This document shows positions 47,735 to 56,324 of a DNA stretch of 64,000 bases, piece after piece. The DNA is taken from positions 3,257,120 to 3,321,119 of the forward strand of contig NZ_CM001841.1 in assembly GCF_000365305.1 (NCBI RefSeq). Direction: 5' to 3'. The position numbers and the translations under genes were made by a program. Every line of letters starts with the position of its first letter. Within the stretch, counting starts at the first letter, position 1. Source of the DNA: Dickeya dianthicola NCPPB 453. GTDB taxonomy: Bacteria; Pseudomonadota; Gammaproteobacteria; Enterobacterales; Enterobacteriaceae. Under the pieces are notes generated by a model. That model ran no database searches. It was given only the letters and a program-made list of their open reading frames with translations, and was not told where the DNA came from.

Positions 47735-48658
47735 CTATCTGATTGACAACACTTGCGCCAACTTCTGCGCCTGAAACGCCTCAGTGACGAAATCGACAAA
47801 GGCGCGCGTCTTGGCAGGTAGCAGTTTCTGGCTGGTGAAGTACAGCGACAGTGCGCCGAGATTGCAATGCCAGTCCGGAAGCAAGCGCTCCAAGGCGCCA
47901 TTTTCCAGATGCGGGGCGGCATGCATCACGGCAACCAGTCCGACGCCAAGGCCCAGCAAGATGGCATGGCAGAGCGCGTCCGGATCGTTGACCGTCATCA
48001 CGTGCTTTTGCGCTGCCGCCATCTCGGTCCCGGCGCTGTTCCGCATGATCCACGTGCGGATGCGGCCATTCAATGATGAACGCATCGCCACACCAGCGAG
48101 TTCGGCAAGTTCGGCCGGATCGTTGGGCCGGCGTTTGCCGCGCAGGAAGGCCGGCGATGCCACCGCAATCAGATGTATTTGTCCGAGCGTGCGCGCCACC
48201 ACGCCGGGCGACAGCTCGAAACCGCCGCCGATGGCGACATCGAAACCGCCGGCAATCATGTCCACCGGCTGATTATCGAAGTACCAGTCCGGCGTCACCG
48301 CCGGATAGCGTTCGAGAAAGGCCGGCATGAGGGGTAACAGGTAATCCCGGCCAAAACCGGGCGCCGTACTCAACTTGAGGACTCCTGCCGGTTGCCCGGC
48401 ATTCACCATAATGTCGGCAATCGCGCTCTGGATGCTGTCTAGGCCACCCTGCACCGAACGCAAGAAATGCTCGCCCGCTTCGCTCAAGGTAAGCCCCCGT
48501 GTGCTGCGCTGGAACAGGCGTACGCCGAGGTTACGTTCCAGCTGGGCGACGTTGCGGCTGATCGCCCCCGGCGTCAGTGAAAGTCGGCGCGCGGCGGCCG
48601 AAAAACTACCGCTCTCGGCGCTGCGGACAAAGGACTCCAGGTTGGCGAGCGTTTCCAT
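47735..48658 (-). CDS. LysR-family transcriptional regulator
   Basis: A 307-residue LysR-type regulator: winged helix with FVRSAESGSFSAAARRLSLTPGAISRNVAQLE (residues about 9-40) and a type-2 periplasmic-binding effector domain. It is divergent from the small NADP-oxidoreductase at 48779, the classical LysR arrangement, with a dyad in between. The effector is unknown. Confidence 0.9.
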   Translation of the reverse strand: METLANLESFVRSAESGSFSAAARRLSLTPGAISRNVAQLERNLGVRLFQRSTRGLTLSEAGEHFLRSVQGGLDSIQSAIADIMVNAGQPAGVLKLSTAPGFGRDYLLPLMPAFLERYPAVTPDWYFDNQPVDMIAGGFDVAIGGGFELSPGVVARTLGQIHLIAVASPAFLRGKRRPNDPAELAELAGVAMRSSLNGRIRTWIMRNSAGTEMAAAQKHVMTVNDPDALCHAILLGLGVGLVAVMHAAPHLENGALERLLPDWHCNLGALSLYFTSQKLLPAKTRAFVDFVTEAFQAQKLAQVLSIR

Positions 48659-48676
48659 GATTTTAGCTTCTACGAA

Positions 48677-48701
48677 TACTTGAAACTTATTCTACCAAGT
48701 A
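48677..48701. promoter_or_regulatory. Candidate LysR-type operator
   Basis: TACTTG (48677-48682) and CAAGTA (48696-48701) form an inverted repeat separated by 13 bases, centred in the divergent promoter region. This fits the T-N11-A type dyads bound by LysR regulators. Confidence 0.55.
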
Positions 48702-48778
48702 ACTACTACTGCTAGAAGCCGGGGGCTCCTAAAATTCAAATCAGCAACTTAACTCCTAACTCAACAAAAGGAAACATC

Positions 48779-49417
48779 ATGAAAATAGGTATCATCGGTT
48801 CAGGCGGCCTCGGCTCCAATGTCGCACGCGCTCTTGCCAAGAAAGGCATTGCAGCAACCATTTCGAATAGCAGAGGGCCGGCTTCTCTAGCTGGGCTGGT
48901 TGCGGAGTTGGGACCAGCGATCACAGCGGGAACCGTGGCAGAAGCAGCGAGCGCGGACATCGTGTTGGTGGCAGTGCGCTGGGAGTCTCTGCCTGAAGTG
49001 TTGTCTGGCATGCCCGCCTGGAACGACCGAATTGTCATTGATGGCACCAATCCGGTCGAGTTTCTTGATCCGGATGCACCGAAGGATCCGACCAATCCGC
49101 TCGCGGATTGGGGCATTAAGGCGATTGATCTGGGTGGCAAGCACTCCAGCGCGGTGTTCAGGGAATTGGTGCCTGGCGCACGGGTTGTTAAAGCCTTCAA
49201 TCATCTCGAAGTGAATGCGCTTACTCAGGCCGAGGTTTCCGGGGGGGCGCGTGTCCAGTTCTTTTCCGGTGACGACGCTGCGGCGAAAGCCGAAGTTCGC
49301 CAGCTACTCGAAGCGATGGGCTACTTTGCAGTAGACCTTGGAACGCTAGATGTGGGTGGCCCCTTGGCTCAACTCCCGTTTGGTCCGCTGGCAGCGATCA
49401 ATTTCATCAAGATCTGA
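48779..49417 (+). CDS. NADPH-dependent F420-reductase-like (coenzyme F420/NADP oxidoreductase family) protein
   Basis: A 212-residue Rossmann-fold protein (MKIGIIGSGGLGSNVARALAKKG) of the family annotated as NADP oxidoreductase, coenzyme F420-dependent. Conserved pieces are VDGTNPV-like IDGTNPVEF, VVKAFNHLE and the C-terminal VDLGTLDVGGPLAQLP. Homologues in bacteria without F420 use NADP with unknown partners, so the name should not be read as proof of F420 use. AAAGGAAACATC precedes the ATG. It is divergent from the LysR gene and followed by an exported NTF2-like protein. Confidence 0.83.
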   Translation: MKIGIIGSGGLGSNVARALAKKGIAATISNSRGPASLAGLVAELGPAITAGTVAEAASADIVLVAVRWESLPEVLSGMPAWNDRIVIDGTNPVEFLDPDAPKDPTNPLADWGIKAIDLGGKHSSAVFRELVPGARVVKAFNHLEVNALTQAEVSGGARVQFFSGDDAAAKAEVRQLLEAMGYFAVDLGTLDVGGPLAQLPFGPLAAINFIKI

Positions 49418-49505
49418 ACGACGATAGCTGACGCGCTTTTGTCCCACCAGGGTCTCTTTAATTTTTATACCGTTAATTCCATCAACTAATCCAAAGGTCG
49501 ATCAA

Positions 49506-50030
49506 ATGAACGCTTCCATATTCCCGCGGAAGTCCGTATTCCTCTTGCCCGTATTGGCCATCGGCATGGCAGGCGTGGCACTTACTTCCCTCGCAGCATC
49601 GGACACGAGCCCCAATATGAATCCTTCTTCCGTTTCAAGTTCGGCCGACGATAGAGCGGTTGTCCAGGCCGTCCCATTAGCATACTTCAGCGCGCTCCGC
49701 GACCGTAACATTGGCGCCCTGCTCGCAATGTACAGCGAGGGTGGCGAACTGAGTGCGCCATTCATGCTGCCGGCTGCAGGTGCATCGGCTTTGCGCACTA
49801 CGTACGAGAATCTGTTCAAAGCAGTTCGATTCGAGATGACGCACAAAGTCGATGCCGTGACGATCATGTCACCGACGTGGGCCCTTGTCCGCACAAGTTC
49901 CACTGGGAGCACCATTACGCTGGCAACCGGTGAGGCTCGGCGTTCAGCCTTTGAAGAGTTGTTTGTCCTTCGGAAGGATGACGACGGCAAGTGGCGTATT
50001 GCGAGGTATATGACTACGCCGACCACCTAA
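49506..50030 (+). CDS. Exported NTF2-like (DUF4440/SnoaL-type) protein
   Basis: A 174-residue product with a signal peptide (hydrophobic 11-28, cut after SLAAS) and an NTF2-fold domain: VQAVPLAYFSALRDRNIGALLAMYSEGGELSAPF opening and FVLRKDDDGKWRIARYMTTP closing. NTF2-like folds bind small hydrophobic ligands or act as small enzymes. It starts 88 bases after the oxidoreductase gene, probably same transcript. Function not known. Confidence 0.78.
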   Translation: MNASIFPRKSVFLLPVLAIGMAGVALTSLAASDTSPNMNPSSVSSSADDRAVVQAVPLAYFSALRDRNIGALLAMYSEGGELSAPFMLPAAGASALRTTYENLFKAVRFEMTHKVDAVTIMSPTWALVRTSSTGSTITLATGEARRSAFEELFVLRKDDDGKWRIARYMTTPTT

Positions 50031-50079
50031 GGCACCCGGTCCAGGAGATTCGGCCAATTGCGTTCTTGTCGCGCGCCGG

Positions 50080-50175
50080 TTCAGGTTGTACGCGCCGTCC
50101 TTGCCCTCGATCAAACGGGCATAGATGGTGGGCGGGAACGGCGGATCACCCCGGGTCACCGAGAGATCAATGCCA
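50080..50175 (-). pseudogene. Remnant of a DUF736 gene
   Basis: On the minus strand GDPPFPPTIYARLIEGKDGAYNL closely matches the C-terminal part of the intact DUF736 protein at 53881 (DDPSFPATVYARLIEGEDGTHNL), with a frameshift near 50165. The divergence shows it is a separate older copy, not a recent duplication, pointing to a second integrative element that has decayed. Confidence 0.75.
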
Positions 50176-50449
50176 TTAAGTTACCATGAGTGCCCGGTGA
50201 TATGCATGCGCACTTTTTCCTCTCGTTTATTGACGAGATCCGTATTGCCGCCCGGCCCGCCCCCTCGGATGTGGCGGCGCGCTATGCGCTAGCGGTGGCC
50301 GGGCGTTCGACGTCCGGCCATTTCCCTATTTCCCGCAGTCGCCTGATCCATCGCGGCGCGTTCTTTTTGGCGCTGATCGCAGTGTAATCGGTCTGGGGAT
50401 CGTGGTTCGCCTCTTTGCGGGTGCCCATGCCCCCCTGTCGCGCTGCCAC

Positions 50450-50687
50450 GAGTTCCTGCCTAAGAAATCCCTTGTTTATCTCGCCCCCCTATTACGTGAA
50501 GGGAAGGGGCTTGTATCGCAACTTCTATAAGCACGAGGATCATCTGGCAATTGCCAAGCTTTTGCAGTCGCGGTCTTTCAAGCGGCCTTGGGTCGTCTCT
50601 TACGACAACGCAGACGAAATCTGCGACATGTATTCAATGAGCAAGGGGATGACACTACACCGCGCAAAAGCGCTACTTGGGCAGTGA
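50450..50687 (+). pseudogene. C-terminal remnant of a D12-class DNA adenine methyltransferase
   Basis: Two frames join to EFLPKKSLVYL then PPYYVKGRGLYRNFYKHEDH and PWVVSYDNADEICDMYS, typical of the D12 (Dam-like) N6-adenine methylase C-terminal half. The catalytic DPPY codons are hit: a run of six C follows G where GAC plus six C would be expected, a two-base loss that shifts the frame exactly at the motif. The N-terminal SAM-binding half is missing. Confidence 0.75.
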
Positions 50688-51055
50688 GGTGATGTTTTTC
50701 AGTCGTGAACTGTCGATTGCTGAAGAGCGGATACCGAAGCCACAGTTAACGGCTTGACGGGAGCATTGAAGCTGTCGCCACGAGATGCCGAAAGGTATCG
50801 ACCAGTTTCCCTGCTCACAGGCCGAGCTCAACGCGATTGCAAAACGACTGACTGAACGAGCATCCCAGGAGAGGCGCCCGTACAACGGTTTTTGCAAGCT
50901 GTTGCATCCATCAATTGAATCCGCAGTTGTAAGCCAAAGTAGTCAGACAAAAGTTCTGACGATCTACTGCCCAAAGTACCAATGGCTGGTCTATTATCAG
51001 AACCGGCCATTTTCTTTGGATGGGTCATCGACCGCTTTGGCCGAAATGCCGAAGC
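50688..51055. other. Unassigned stretch between remnants
   Basis: A plus-strand frame of 120 codons (50785-51147) runs through it but has no recognisable family and overlaps the IS4 fragment. I see no supported gene. Confidence 0.4.
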
Positions 51056-51340
51056 CTAGCACGCCCTATTGCTTAAGTGTTTATGTGGCTTGTGCGAGGA
51101 TTTTCTTTCTTTTAACTGCCCCTTTCGATGAGGGTAGGCATGATTAATTCGACGTCCCTCAGGCAGTGGTTCTTCCGCAGCTGCAGCGAGACAAGCCAAG
51201 GCTTGCAAGTTGTCGCATAACACTTTGGCAGCAAAATCCTGCATCACGGACAGTTGCGACAACCCAGAAACGTGTTCCAAATTCAGGCGATGCTTCAAGC
51301 GTTTGAAGGCTTCTTCAATGCGCCATCGTTGGTGATAGAG
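51056..51340 (-). mobile_element. C-terminal fragment of an IS4-family transposase
   Basis: The minus-strand frame contains YHQRWRIEEAFKRLK, which fits the IS4 signature Y-(2)-R-(3)-E-(6)-K exactly, followed by LNLEHVSGLSQLSVMQDFAAK. It is cut at its 5' side at 51341, where the ISL3 element begins; the other part is not found beyond 53064, so more than a simple insertion happened. Confidence 0.82.
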
Positions 51341-53064
51341 GGGGTCTTCCGCAACTTGGGTGGAAGAAAAATAATGAAACTTTTTAGTTAACAAGGATCT
51401 AAGCTGTTTTAAGTTATGGATAATGCTATGCCTTCACTTAAGACGCTTTTGCAGTTGCCTTGCGGGTGGAAAACGATCCGGCAAATCACTGCCTCTGACG
51501 GCGTGACAATCCATTTGCAGGCGACCCGTAAAACCACGCACTGCCCTGAATGTAAGAAGCGCAGCCGTTCTGTACATAGCTGTCGCCGACGCCGGATACA
51601 GCATCGGCCATGTTCAGGCCAGACGCTTTGGCTGGTATTTGACGTCCGCCACTGGTACTGCCGTAACCCATCCTGTTCACGTAAAATTTTTGCCGAGTCG
51701 CTGGCTCCATTCGCAGATTCCCACCAGCAGTCTTCGCAGACGCTGCAAAATTTACAGCGTGAACTGGGATTGATCGCCGGTGGTGAGGCTGGAAGACGGG
51801 CTGCAACAGCTGCGGGTCTTCGGACCAGCGCAGATACACTTCTTCGCCGGGTGGTCAATACGCCGGAGACGAAACCGCCTTGCTCACCCCATGTCGGTAT
51901 CGATGAATGGGCCTGGCATCGGGGCCATCGTTACGGCACGTTAATAGTCAATCTTGAGACTCACCATCCCCTGGTCCTGCTTCCCGGCCGCGATCAGCGT
52001 ACGTTGGCTGCCTGGTTCAGAAAATATCCTGAAATACAGGTTGTCTCTCGCGATCGCGGCGGTATATATGCTACTGCAGCACGTGAAGGTGCACCTCAGG
52101 CCAGACAAGTGGCAGATCGCTGGCACTTGCTGAAAAACATTGGCGATGCACTTGAACGGATGATGTACAGACATATGCCTCTGATACGTCTTGTCGCCAG
52201 TGAGTTGTCGCCAAAGAAATCACCTGAGCCAGCACTGGAAGTCCCTGCGCCATATATCCGTCGCCCGGAGCGACTTAAGCAGCAGACTCGTAATAAACGT
52301 CATCAACGCTGGGTGGAGGTAATTACCCTGCATAAGAATGGATGTGGGATCCGTGAAATATCCCGCACCACCGGGTTATCACGCGTAACGGTCAGGCGTT
52401 GGCTCCAGTCCGGTACATTCCCTGAAATGTCGAGCCGTCCGACGAAACCCGGCCTTCTGGAGCCCTGGCGTGGGTGGCTGGAAGAGCGGCGCGAAAGCGG
52501 CGATCATAATGCCAGCCAGATATGGAAAAAAATGGTGGCAAATGGCTTCACGGGTAGCGAAACAACCGTCAGGGATGAGGTTGCCAGATGGCGAAAAGGT
52601 GGGGCTGCCCTGGTTACTACGCCAGCCCGTCTTCCGTCAGCTTCGCGCGTGAGCCGTTGGTTGATGCCCTGGCGAATAATAAGGGGCGAAGAAAATTATG
52701 CTTCCCGCTTCATCGGGCTGATGTGTGAAAAAGAACCGCAGTTGAAAATAGCACAACAACTGGCACTGGACTTCTACCAGATCCTGAAAACCAAAAACAA
52801 GCCACAACTCAGCAGGTGGTTCACTCATGTCAGCGAAAGCGGCCCTGTTGAGCTTCAGCGTGTTGCAGCCGGGATGGAAGCTGATGCAGCAGCAATATGT
52901 GAAGCCATAACCAGCAAATGGAGTAACGGTGTAGTCGAAGGGCACGTAAATCGCCTGAAAATGCTGAAGCGGCAGATGTACGGGCGTGCCGGGTTTGAGC
53001 TACTGAGGCGACGAGTGATGAGTCCTCTGGCATGAAAATCTCCACCCAAGTTGCGGAAGACCCC
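51341..53064 (+). mobile_element. Complete ISL3-family insertion sequence (1724 bp)
   Basis: Perfect 24-bp terminal inverted repeats (GGGGTCTTCCGCAACTTGGG... at 51341-51364 and its complement at 53041-53064) enclose a single transposase gene. Flanking 8-mers (TGATAGAG and GTTGTTCG) do not match, so no target duplication remains; a deletion next to the element or recombination between copies would explain this and the missing half of the IS4 gene. Confidence 0.93.
51416..53035 (+). CDS. ISL3-family transposase
   Basis: A 539-residue transposase. An N-terminal zinc-binding region (CPECKKRSR ... CRNPSCSRK), helix-turn-helix and the DDE domain are visible: first Asp in VGIDEWAWHRGHRYGT, second in VSRDRGGIYATAA with ADRWHLLKNI, and the Glu in SNGVVEGHVNRLKMLKRQMYGRAGFELLRRR. 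A helix-turn-helix insertion (GIREISRTTGLSRVTVRRWL) lies between the catalytic parts. The gene is intact. Confidence 0.95.
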   Translation: MDNAMPSLKTLLQLPCGWKTIRQITASDGVTIHLQATRKTTHCPECKKRSRSVHSCRRRRIQHRPCSGQTLWLVFDVRHWYCRNPSCSRKIFAESLAPFADSHQQSSQTLQNLQRELGLIAGGEAGRRAATAAGLRTSADTLLRRVVNTPETKPPCSPHVGIDEWAWHRGHRYGTLIVNLETHHPLVLLPGRDQRTLAAWFRKYPEIQVVSRDRGGIYATAAREGAPQARQVADRWHLLKNIGDALERMMYRHMPLIRLVASELSPKKSPEPALEVPAPYIRRPERLKQQTRNKRHQRWVEVITLHKNGCGIREISRTTGLSRVTVRRWLQSGTFPEMSSRPTKPGLLEPWRGWLEERRESGDHNASQIWKKMVANGFTGSETTVRDEVARWRKGGAALVTTPARLPSASRVSRWLMPWRIIRGEENYASRFIGLMCEKEPQLKIAQQLALDFYQILKTKNKPQLSRWFTHVSESGPVELQRVAAGMEADAAAICEAITSKWSNGVVEGHVNRLKMLKRQMYGRAGFELLRRRVMSPLA

Positions 53065-53536
53065 GTTGTTCGTCGGTGATGAGAGCTTGGGTCATGGTCG
53101 CTTCCTCTTAAGGGTTCACTCCACGGCGGAGCGAGGCGACTGGGGGCACGTACCAAGCGCAGCCGTCATACCCCAACACGGTCCGGTGCGGGCCGGGGTT
53201 GATGGCAAGCGTCGTGCGCCAGACTCGCGCACTTGTCCGCTCTGAGGTGAACCTGGGAACGACCAGGATGCCCACAAAGCCTACGATACACGAAACCGTA
53301 TTGCTGGATGCACGGAAAGCCTCGGATGCGTGATTGAGGATTTACGGAAGATCGTAAAAACATACAGACGGAAGTTAACGAATCCACAGAAATGCAGAAA
53401 CACAAATCCGGCTTTACGCACAAGCGTAAAAGCACGATGGAAAGCGAGTTACCGTCACACGACATGGTAGATCGAAACAGCTAATGAGTTAAAGATAACG
53501 TGGTTTTAATTGTGCTGTTAATCGACGCTTCTATGT
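53065..53536. other. Unassigned stretch between the ISL3 element and the XRE gene
   Basis: About 470 bases, no supported gene. The segment 53210-53340 (beginning GTGCGCCAGACTCGCGCAC) has many short complementary stems and superficially recalls the 5' part of a group II intron, but no reverse transcriptase or domain V is present. The right half is AT-richer and probably holds the XRE promoter. Confidence 0.35.
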
Positions 53537-53833
53537 ATGCAGAAGCGATCAATCCAGCGCGGCCGACCGGCTGGCGCCACCACTTTCGAGGCCGAACCGG
53601 CGCAAGCCTTCGGCGCGGCGGTGCGCGCGCTGAGAACAGAGCAAGGGGTCGCCCAAGAGACGCTGGCCAACCTGGCCGACATCGAGCGTTCACACATGGG
53701 CAAGATCGAGCGCGGCGAACACATGCCCACGCTGGCGATCATTCTCAAGATCGCACGGGCGCTGGGTTGCAGTTCGGCCGACTTGATGACGGCGACGGAA
53801 AGCCGTCTGACGGCTTCCGAGCCGGAGCACTGA
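53537..53833 (+). CDS. XRE-family helix-turn-helix regulator
   Basis: A 98-residue DNA-binding protein; the Cro/C1-type domain spans residues about 25-83 with VRALRTEQGVAQETLANLADIERSHMGKIERGEHMP. Regulators of this size frequently sit beside DUF736 genes in integrative elements of the Pseudomonas/Xanthomonas/beta-proteobacterial type and control transfer or excision genes. It converges on the DUF736 gene 47 bases away. Confidence 0.85.
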   Translation: MQKRSIQRGRPAGATTFEAEPAQAFGAAVRALRTEQGVAQETLANLADIERSHMGKIERGEHMPTLAIILKIARALGCSSADLMTATESRLTASEPEH

Positions 53834-53880
53834 CCGTCAGGGAATGCCCCGCCACAGTAGGCGGGACATCTGGGCGGCGA

Positions 53881-54189
53881 TCAGTCGCCCTTGCTGCGCG
53901 ACCAGATCAGGTTGTGCGTGCCATCCTCGCCTTCGATGAGACGGGCATAGACGGTGGCCGGGAACGAAGGATCATCCAGGCTCACCGATACGTAGGGCCG
54001 TTCGGCTTGGCTGATTTTTTTCCACGCTGCGCCGATGTCGTGGCTAGCCGCCTGCATGCGGAAGTCGGGGGCGTTCTCGCTGCTGCCCTTGTCGTTGGGA
54101 ACCAGCTTGACCTTGACGTTGAGCGTCAGGGTACGAAGCGTGCCGGTGAAGCCGTCTTTGTCTGCGGTGAAGATGCCGATGTTGGCCAT
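53881..54189 (-). CDS. DUF736 family protein
   Basis: A 102-residue protein (MANIGIFTADKDGFTGTLRT at the start, SVSLDDPSFPATVYARLIEGEDG near the end). The family is found almost only on conjugative plasmids and integrative elements, function unknown. The ATG at 54189 follows AAGGAAAATCATC. It marks the backbone of the acquired element, with ParB-like and DUF932 genes further on in the same direction. Confidence 0.88.
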   Translation of the reverse strand: MANIGIFTADKDGFTGTLRTLTLNVKVKLVPNDKGSSENAPDFRMQAASHDIGAAWKKISQAERPYVSVSLDDPSFPATVYARLIEGEDGTHNLIWSRSKGD

Positions 54190-55008
54190 GATGATTTTCC
54201 TTTCGGTTGAACAAGGTTCGCGCCCATCGCGTCCTTGCTGTGATCCGGCCGGCGGGGGATGGGCGGGTCGCACCGCTTGCGGCCGAAACGCAGTGGAGGA
54301 CCGGGAGGCGCAAAGAATTTGTCCCGCGAGGAATGCGCCGAACGTAGTGACCGCGCAGGGGGAATTGTTTGCACCGGACGGTTGCGGCCATGAAGCCCAA
54401 GGCGCAGCCGTGCCCCCGCCAGGATTCACGACAAGCCAAGGACGCATGGGCCGACTGCTCCGCAAGGAAACAGGGCTGACTCGGCAGCCCCGCCAGACTG
54501 CTTCGCCGGCTTGCCCCTTGATGCGGGCAAGGCCGATTATTTCAACGGAAAGCGCAAACGATCCCGCCGCATCCTGCGGCGGCATGCTTGAGGCGTGGTG
54601 TGAAAGTTCCATGGCAAGGCTGGGCGGTGTGTCCGGGATTCGTCTGTGGTGACGTGGTGGTGACGAACCGCCAGCATTGAGGACGGCACGTATTTGCACA
54701 ACCTGCCGCAGCAAGCCACAGCGTATCCGCAGCGCCCTGCCTATTGCGGCGAGGCGCTGGCCTGAGCGATCCGGCGCAAGCCGGTTCGGTGCTCTCGCAG
54801 GGGCGCCAAGCTGCGCGCGGCGGGGATGGGCCTTGCGCCGATCCCCGGGAGGCAAGCGAAGCGCGCAGCGCCGCAGGCGCGAAGGCGTGAGGGATTGAAG
54901 CCGAATGGCCGTGACGGCAAAGACGGCACGGGGCACAGCCCGAAAGCCCGGCGGCGCTTGCGCCGACACGCGCAAGGTGTTCAGCCGAACAGCGCAGACG
55001 GAAAACGC
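54190..55008. other. GC-rich intergenic stretch with repeat copy 1
   Basis: About 820 bases with several long overlapping frames on both strands, none recognisable; these are typical of random high-GC sequence. 54851-54930 holds the first copy of a GC-rich repeat (see 59614 and 62213). Confidence 0.45.
54851..54930. repeat. Element-specific GC-rich repeat, copy 1
   Basis: GCAAGCGAAGCGCGCAG followed by GGCGTGAGGGATTGAAGCCG, GGCCGTGACGGCA and GACGGCACG. The blocks recur in the same order at 62213-62290 and the first blocks at 59614-59665, always in non-coding gaps of the integrative element. Confidence 0.7.
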
Positions 55009-55824
55009 CTATACCTTGCTGGCCTTCCACTTTGCAAACCAATGCATGGCCGAACGATGCGAAATCTTCATCAGATAAGCCACCGCAAATGGGGTCGCAT
55101 GAGCGTCAAAGAGTTGGAAAACACATTCCGCTCCACGCTTGCTCAAGGAGCCGTTTTCCTTCATGTTCCTCGGGTGGCCGGGCTGGGCCGATTCCATGAC
55201 CGACTTCGGGATGGCCCGAATGACGCGGTTCGTCTCGGCAATCACCTTGTTGGCCTTCTCGATACCGTGGTTGACCCGTTTCTTCAGCCGCTCAATCTCT
55301 GCAATGTAGGTCTTCTCCGCTGCTTCAAAGGCCAGGAAGTCGAGCGACGCCATCATCATGAACTTCTTCATCATGCCCTTACTTACCTTTTGCCGGAGTG
55401 CCTTGGCCCGCTTGGCGGCCGTGTAGTCATATAAAGGCATCGGCTTGAAGGTTCCGGGGTCATGTCGGGTCAGATCAGAATAGGCACCCACATCCACGGT
55501 CAAATCATGGATCGTGTGCCCAATGACGTTGCGATAGTCCACCAGTTCCTTGAGTTCATCGCTCTCAGCCTGATCGATGACCCCATCGGATACCAGCACG
55601 GCGCGGGCCAATTCCAGCTTCCGGCCTTCCTTGGTTTTGGGCTTGCCATCACTAAGCCGATTCACCCCATGCAGTTTGTCGGTGGTCTCGATGGAACCCA
55701 TGATGAAGCGTCGCAAATCCTCCATGTAGAAAAGGATCAGCACCATTTCAAAGGCCCGGATTTTGAGAATGTCGGCTTCCCATGCAGTAGGAGCCTTGCC
55801 ATGCGGACGATGTTCTTTGCTCAT
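55009..55824 (-). CDS. Uncharacterised protein of the integrative element
   Basis: A 271-residue soluble protein I do not recognise. Helical N-terminal part (AFEMVLILFYMEDLRRFIMGSI, DELKELVDYRNVIGHTIHDL), then a long probable coiled coil (AEKTYIAEIERLKKRVNHGIEKANKVIAETNRV) and a C-terminal tail (AVAYLMKISHRSAMHWFAKW) that could be a helix-turn-helix. The RNVIGH stretch (RNxxxH) resembles the HEPN RNase motif and could be meaningful. The ATG at 55824 has GGGAGG upstream; the frame also opens at 55881. It might be an accessory defence or partition protein; function unproven. Confidence 0.65.
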   Translation of the reverse strand: MSKEHRPHGKAPTAWEADILKIRAFEMVLILFYMEDLRRFIMGSIETTDKLHGVNRLSDGKPKTKEGRKLELARAVLVSDGVIDQAESDELKELVDYRNVIGHTIHDLTVDVGAYSDLTRHDPGTFKPMPLYDYTAAKRAKALRQKVSKGMMKKFMMMASLDFLAFEAAEKTYIAEIERLKKRVNHGIEKANKVIAETNRVIRAIPKSVMESAQPGHPRNMKENGSLSKRGAECVFQLFDAHATPFAVAYLMKISHRSAMHWFAKWKASKV

Positions 55825-56055
55825 CAGATATTGCCTCCCATATCGCATCACTTTAGCGGAGGCAGCCGTTGATGTGAGCAATGGAAGGTATCGCGCACTG
55901 CGGCGATAACTTCAACAAAAGCGCCGCCTGAGCATTGGCGAAGGCGGCGCGATGTTCTGACTGTTCGGTTAATACCAGGCGCGGCCACTGCCGTGCCCGG
56001 ATTTTGCGTCCACCGCGCCCAGTACGGAACGGCCCGTGCGCGGTGCTGATCGCGG

Positions 56056-56262
56056 TTATTCCTTCGTCTCGATAAGCCACCACACGGCACGCGGCAAGGC
56101 GCGGCCCGTGATGGGGTGAATGTCGGTGAGGTCAGAGCGGGCGGTCCAGCCGCGAGGCGGACGGTAACCGCGCACATCGCCTTCGCCGTGCCAGCGGCGG
56201 GCGCGTACTGTGCCGGGGCCATAGATCGCCGCAATGCGCGGGCGGCTGGCGGTGTAGGTCAT
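56056..56262 (-). CDS. Small conserved-looking element protein
   Basis: A 68-residue basic protein (TASRPRIAAIYGPGTVRARRW, GYRPPRGWTARSD) with a good start, AAGGAGAGACGCT before ATG at 56262. It lies 62 bases after the ParB-like gene in the same direction and is probably co-transcribed. Family not recognised. Confidence 0.6.
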   Translation of the reverse strand: MTYTASRPRIAAIYGPGTVRARRWHGEGDVRGYRPPRGWTARSDLTDIHPITGRALPRAVWWLIETKE

Positions 56263-56324
56263 AGCGTCTCTCCTTCCAAGCGAAACACCCCGGTCGAAAC
56301 CGGGGTGCTTGCCTTCGGCGCGAA

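Noticed and set aside
51341-53064. 8-bp target duplication of the ISL3 element
   Set aside because: Left TGATAGAG and right GTTGTTCG differ; the partial likeness of GGTGATAGAG to GGTGATGAGAG further right is not at the boundary.
53210-53340. Group II intron 5' fragment
   Set aside because: GTGCG at the start and several stems are suggestive, but there is no reverse transcriptase, domain V or 3' end.
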